Assembly: GCA_900316415.1 (NCBI GenBank)
Contig: ONCV01000001.1
Location: 1-64,000 of the forward strand
DNA length: 64,000 nucleotides
Direction: 5' to 3'
From: an uncultured Eubacteriales bacterium
GTDB lineage: Bacteria; Bacillota; Clostridia; Christensenellales; Aristaeellaceae
Positions 63,407-64,000 of this stretch are shown here, piece after piece. Within the stretch, counting starts at the first letter, position 1; each line of letters begins with the position of its first letter. The notes beneath the pieces are model-generated. The model was not told where the DNA came from. It did not search any database and was given only the letters and a program-made list of their open reading frames with translations. The position numbers were made by a program, and so were the translations under genes.

Positions 63407-64000
63407 GCAACACAAAGGAGATCAGACGGCGGGAGCCGCTGACGGATACCCAGCTGCTGATGACGATTACCATCTGCATCTTTGCGGTGATGTATGCCCT
63501 GGCCATGATTCTGCTGGGCGGCGGCTTTCTCCGGGCGCAGCAGGTGTTCGACCTGCTGAATGACAACGCGGCGCTGATCATCGTGGCCTGCGGGCTGACG
63601 GTGGTCATGATCGGCGGCGGCATCGACATCTCCGTGGGCGGGGTCACCAGCCTGGTGGTCATGAGCTGCGTGCTGTATCTGAACGGGGGCGGCAATATCC
63701 CGATGGCGCTGCTGCTGGCGCTGGGCATCGGCCTGGCCTTCGGCCTGGTTCACGGCCTGCTGGTCAGCTATCTGGAGATCCAGCCCTTTATCGTGACCCT
63801 GGCGGGCATGTTCTTCGCCCGGGGCATGACGACCATCCTGTCGGTCAACCCCCAGAAGCTGGCCCACGAGGGCATGAACGCCATCCGCGGCATCAAGATT
63901 GAAATTCCCTGGCTGGGCTATGTGGCGAAGAACGGAAACCTGATCCCCGGCCGGATTGAACTGGGCGTGGCCGTGGCGCTGCTGTGCGTGGCGGCGGTCT
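63403..64000 (+). CDS. Second sugar ABC permease (YjfF type), cut by the window end
   Basis: At least 199 residues; the reading frame runs off the right edge. GTG at 63403 overlaps the previous stop, with GGAAGGAGG upstream. LIIVACGLTVVMIGGGIDISVGGVTSLVV is the family's signature, and IQPFIVTLAGMFFARGMTTILS follows. Together with the preceding permease it makes the two-permease importer typical of YtfT/YjfF. Confidence 0.92.
   Translation, partial: MSNTKEIRRREPLTDTQLLMTITICIFAVMYALAMILLGGGFLRAQQVFDLLNDNAALIIVACGLTVVMIGGGIDISVGGVTSLVVMSCVLYLNGGGNIPMALLLALGIGLAFGLVHGLLVSYLEIQPFIVTLAGMFFARGMTTILSVNPQKLAHEGMNAIRGIKIEIPWLGYVAKNGNLIPGRIELGVAVALLCVAAV

Overview
The window looks like a chromosomal segment of a GC-rich, gut- or rumen-type Clostridia member. 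The evidence is a SCIFF ranthipeptide precursor (a clostridial marker), a CIRCE-controlled groESL operon, VanW and L,D-transpeptidase envelope proteins, many LacI and YesM/YesN regulators with sugar ABC importers, and SigA-type promoters with 17-bp spacers. Placement near Aristaeellaceae or Christensenellales-like lineages is a guess from gene style, not something the sequence proves. I see no rRNA, tRNA, CRISPR array, prophage or intact insertion sequence.

Layout. 1-5.5 kb: SCIFF peptide (minus strand), then a beta-mannooligosaccharide operon: cellobiose 2-epimerase, two GH130 phosphorylases and an SGNH acetylesterase. 5.6-9.4 kb: purC, then rplI-dnaB-yhaM. 9.4-17.1 kb: exported and envelope proteins, namely a lipoprotein, a nine-module SdrD/Cna-B-like protein, an L,D-transpeptidase with peptidoglycan-binding repeats and a NAGPA-type glycosidase. 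17.2-31.7 kb: a solitary MsmK-type ATPase, a PucR/CdaR regulator, an S41 protease lipoprotein, a coiled-coil secreted protein, a Gfo/Idh/MocA oxidoreductase, a TM1266-type hydrogenase-system regulator, an ABC binding protein and permease with no ATPase, VanW, a receiver-like protein, an SPFH/zinc-ribbon protein, mutY and groESL. 31.8-34.9 kb: two related acidic secreted proteins. 34.9-42.3 kb: a LacI-controlled glucuronide locus (binding protein, two permeases, GH88, GH2 beta-glucuronidase). 42.4-54.6 kb: purA, carA, a carB-dapF fusion, purB, an esterase, mntP, rqcH and a cysteine-cluster protein. 54.6-64 kb: an orphan DNA methyltransferase, then a sugar-sensing lipoprotein, YesM kinase, YesN regulator and a YtfQRT/YjfF-type ABC importer cut by the right edge.

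How it works together. The mannan and glucuronide loci both process imported oligosaccharides in the cytoplasm. Neither has its own ATPase, so the lone MsmK-type ATPase at 17.3 kb is the likely shared motor for the glucuronide permeases. The last cluster is a sensor-plus-transporter unit: a lipoprotein binding protein probably feeds the kinase, and the regulator probably drives the importer through a TTCGAA inverted repeat.

Most unusual items: (1) carbamoyl-phosphate synthase large subunit fused in frame to a diaminopimelate epimerase domain whose first catalytic Cys is Gly; (2) a dispersed palindrome at gene ends, present three times, with the core inverted relative to its left flank in one copy; (3) a tiny ORF and A/T hairpin just ahead of the TM1266-type gene; (4) a recurring TTGCAA -35 box.
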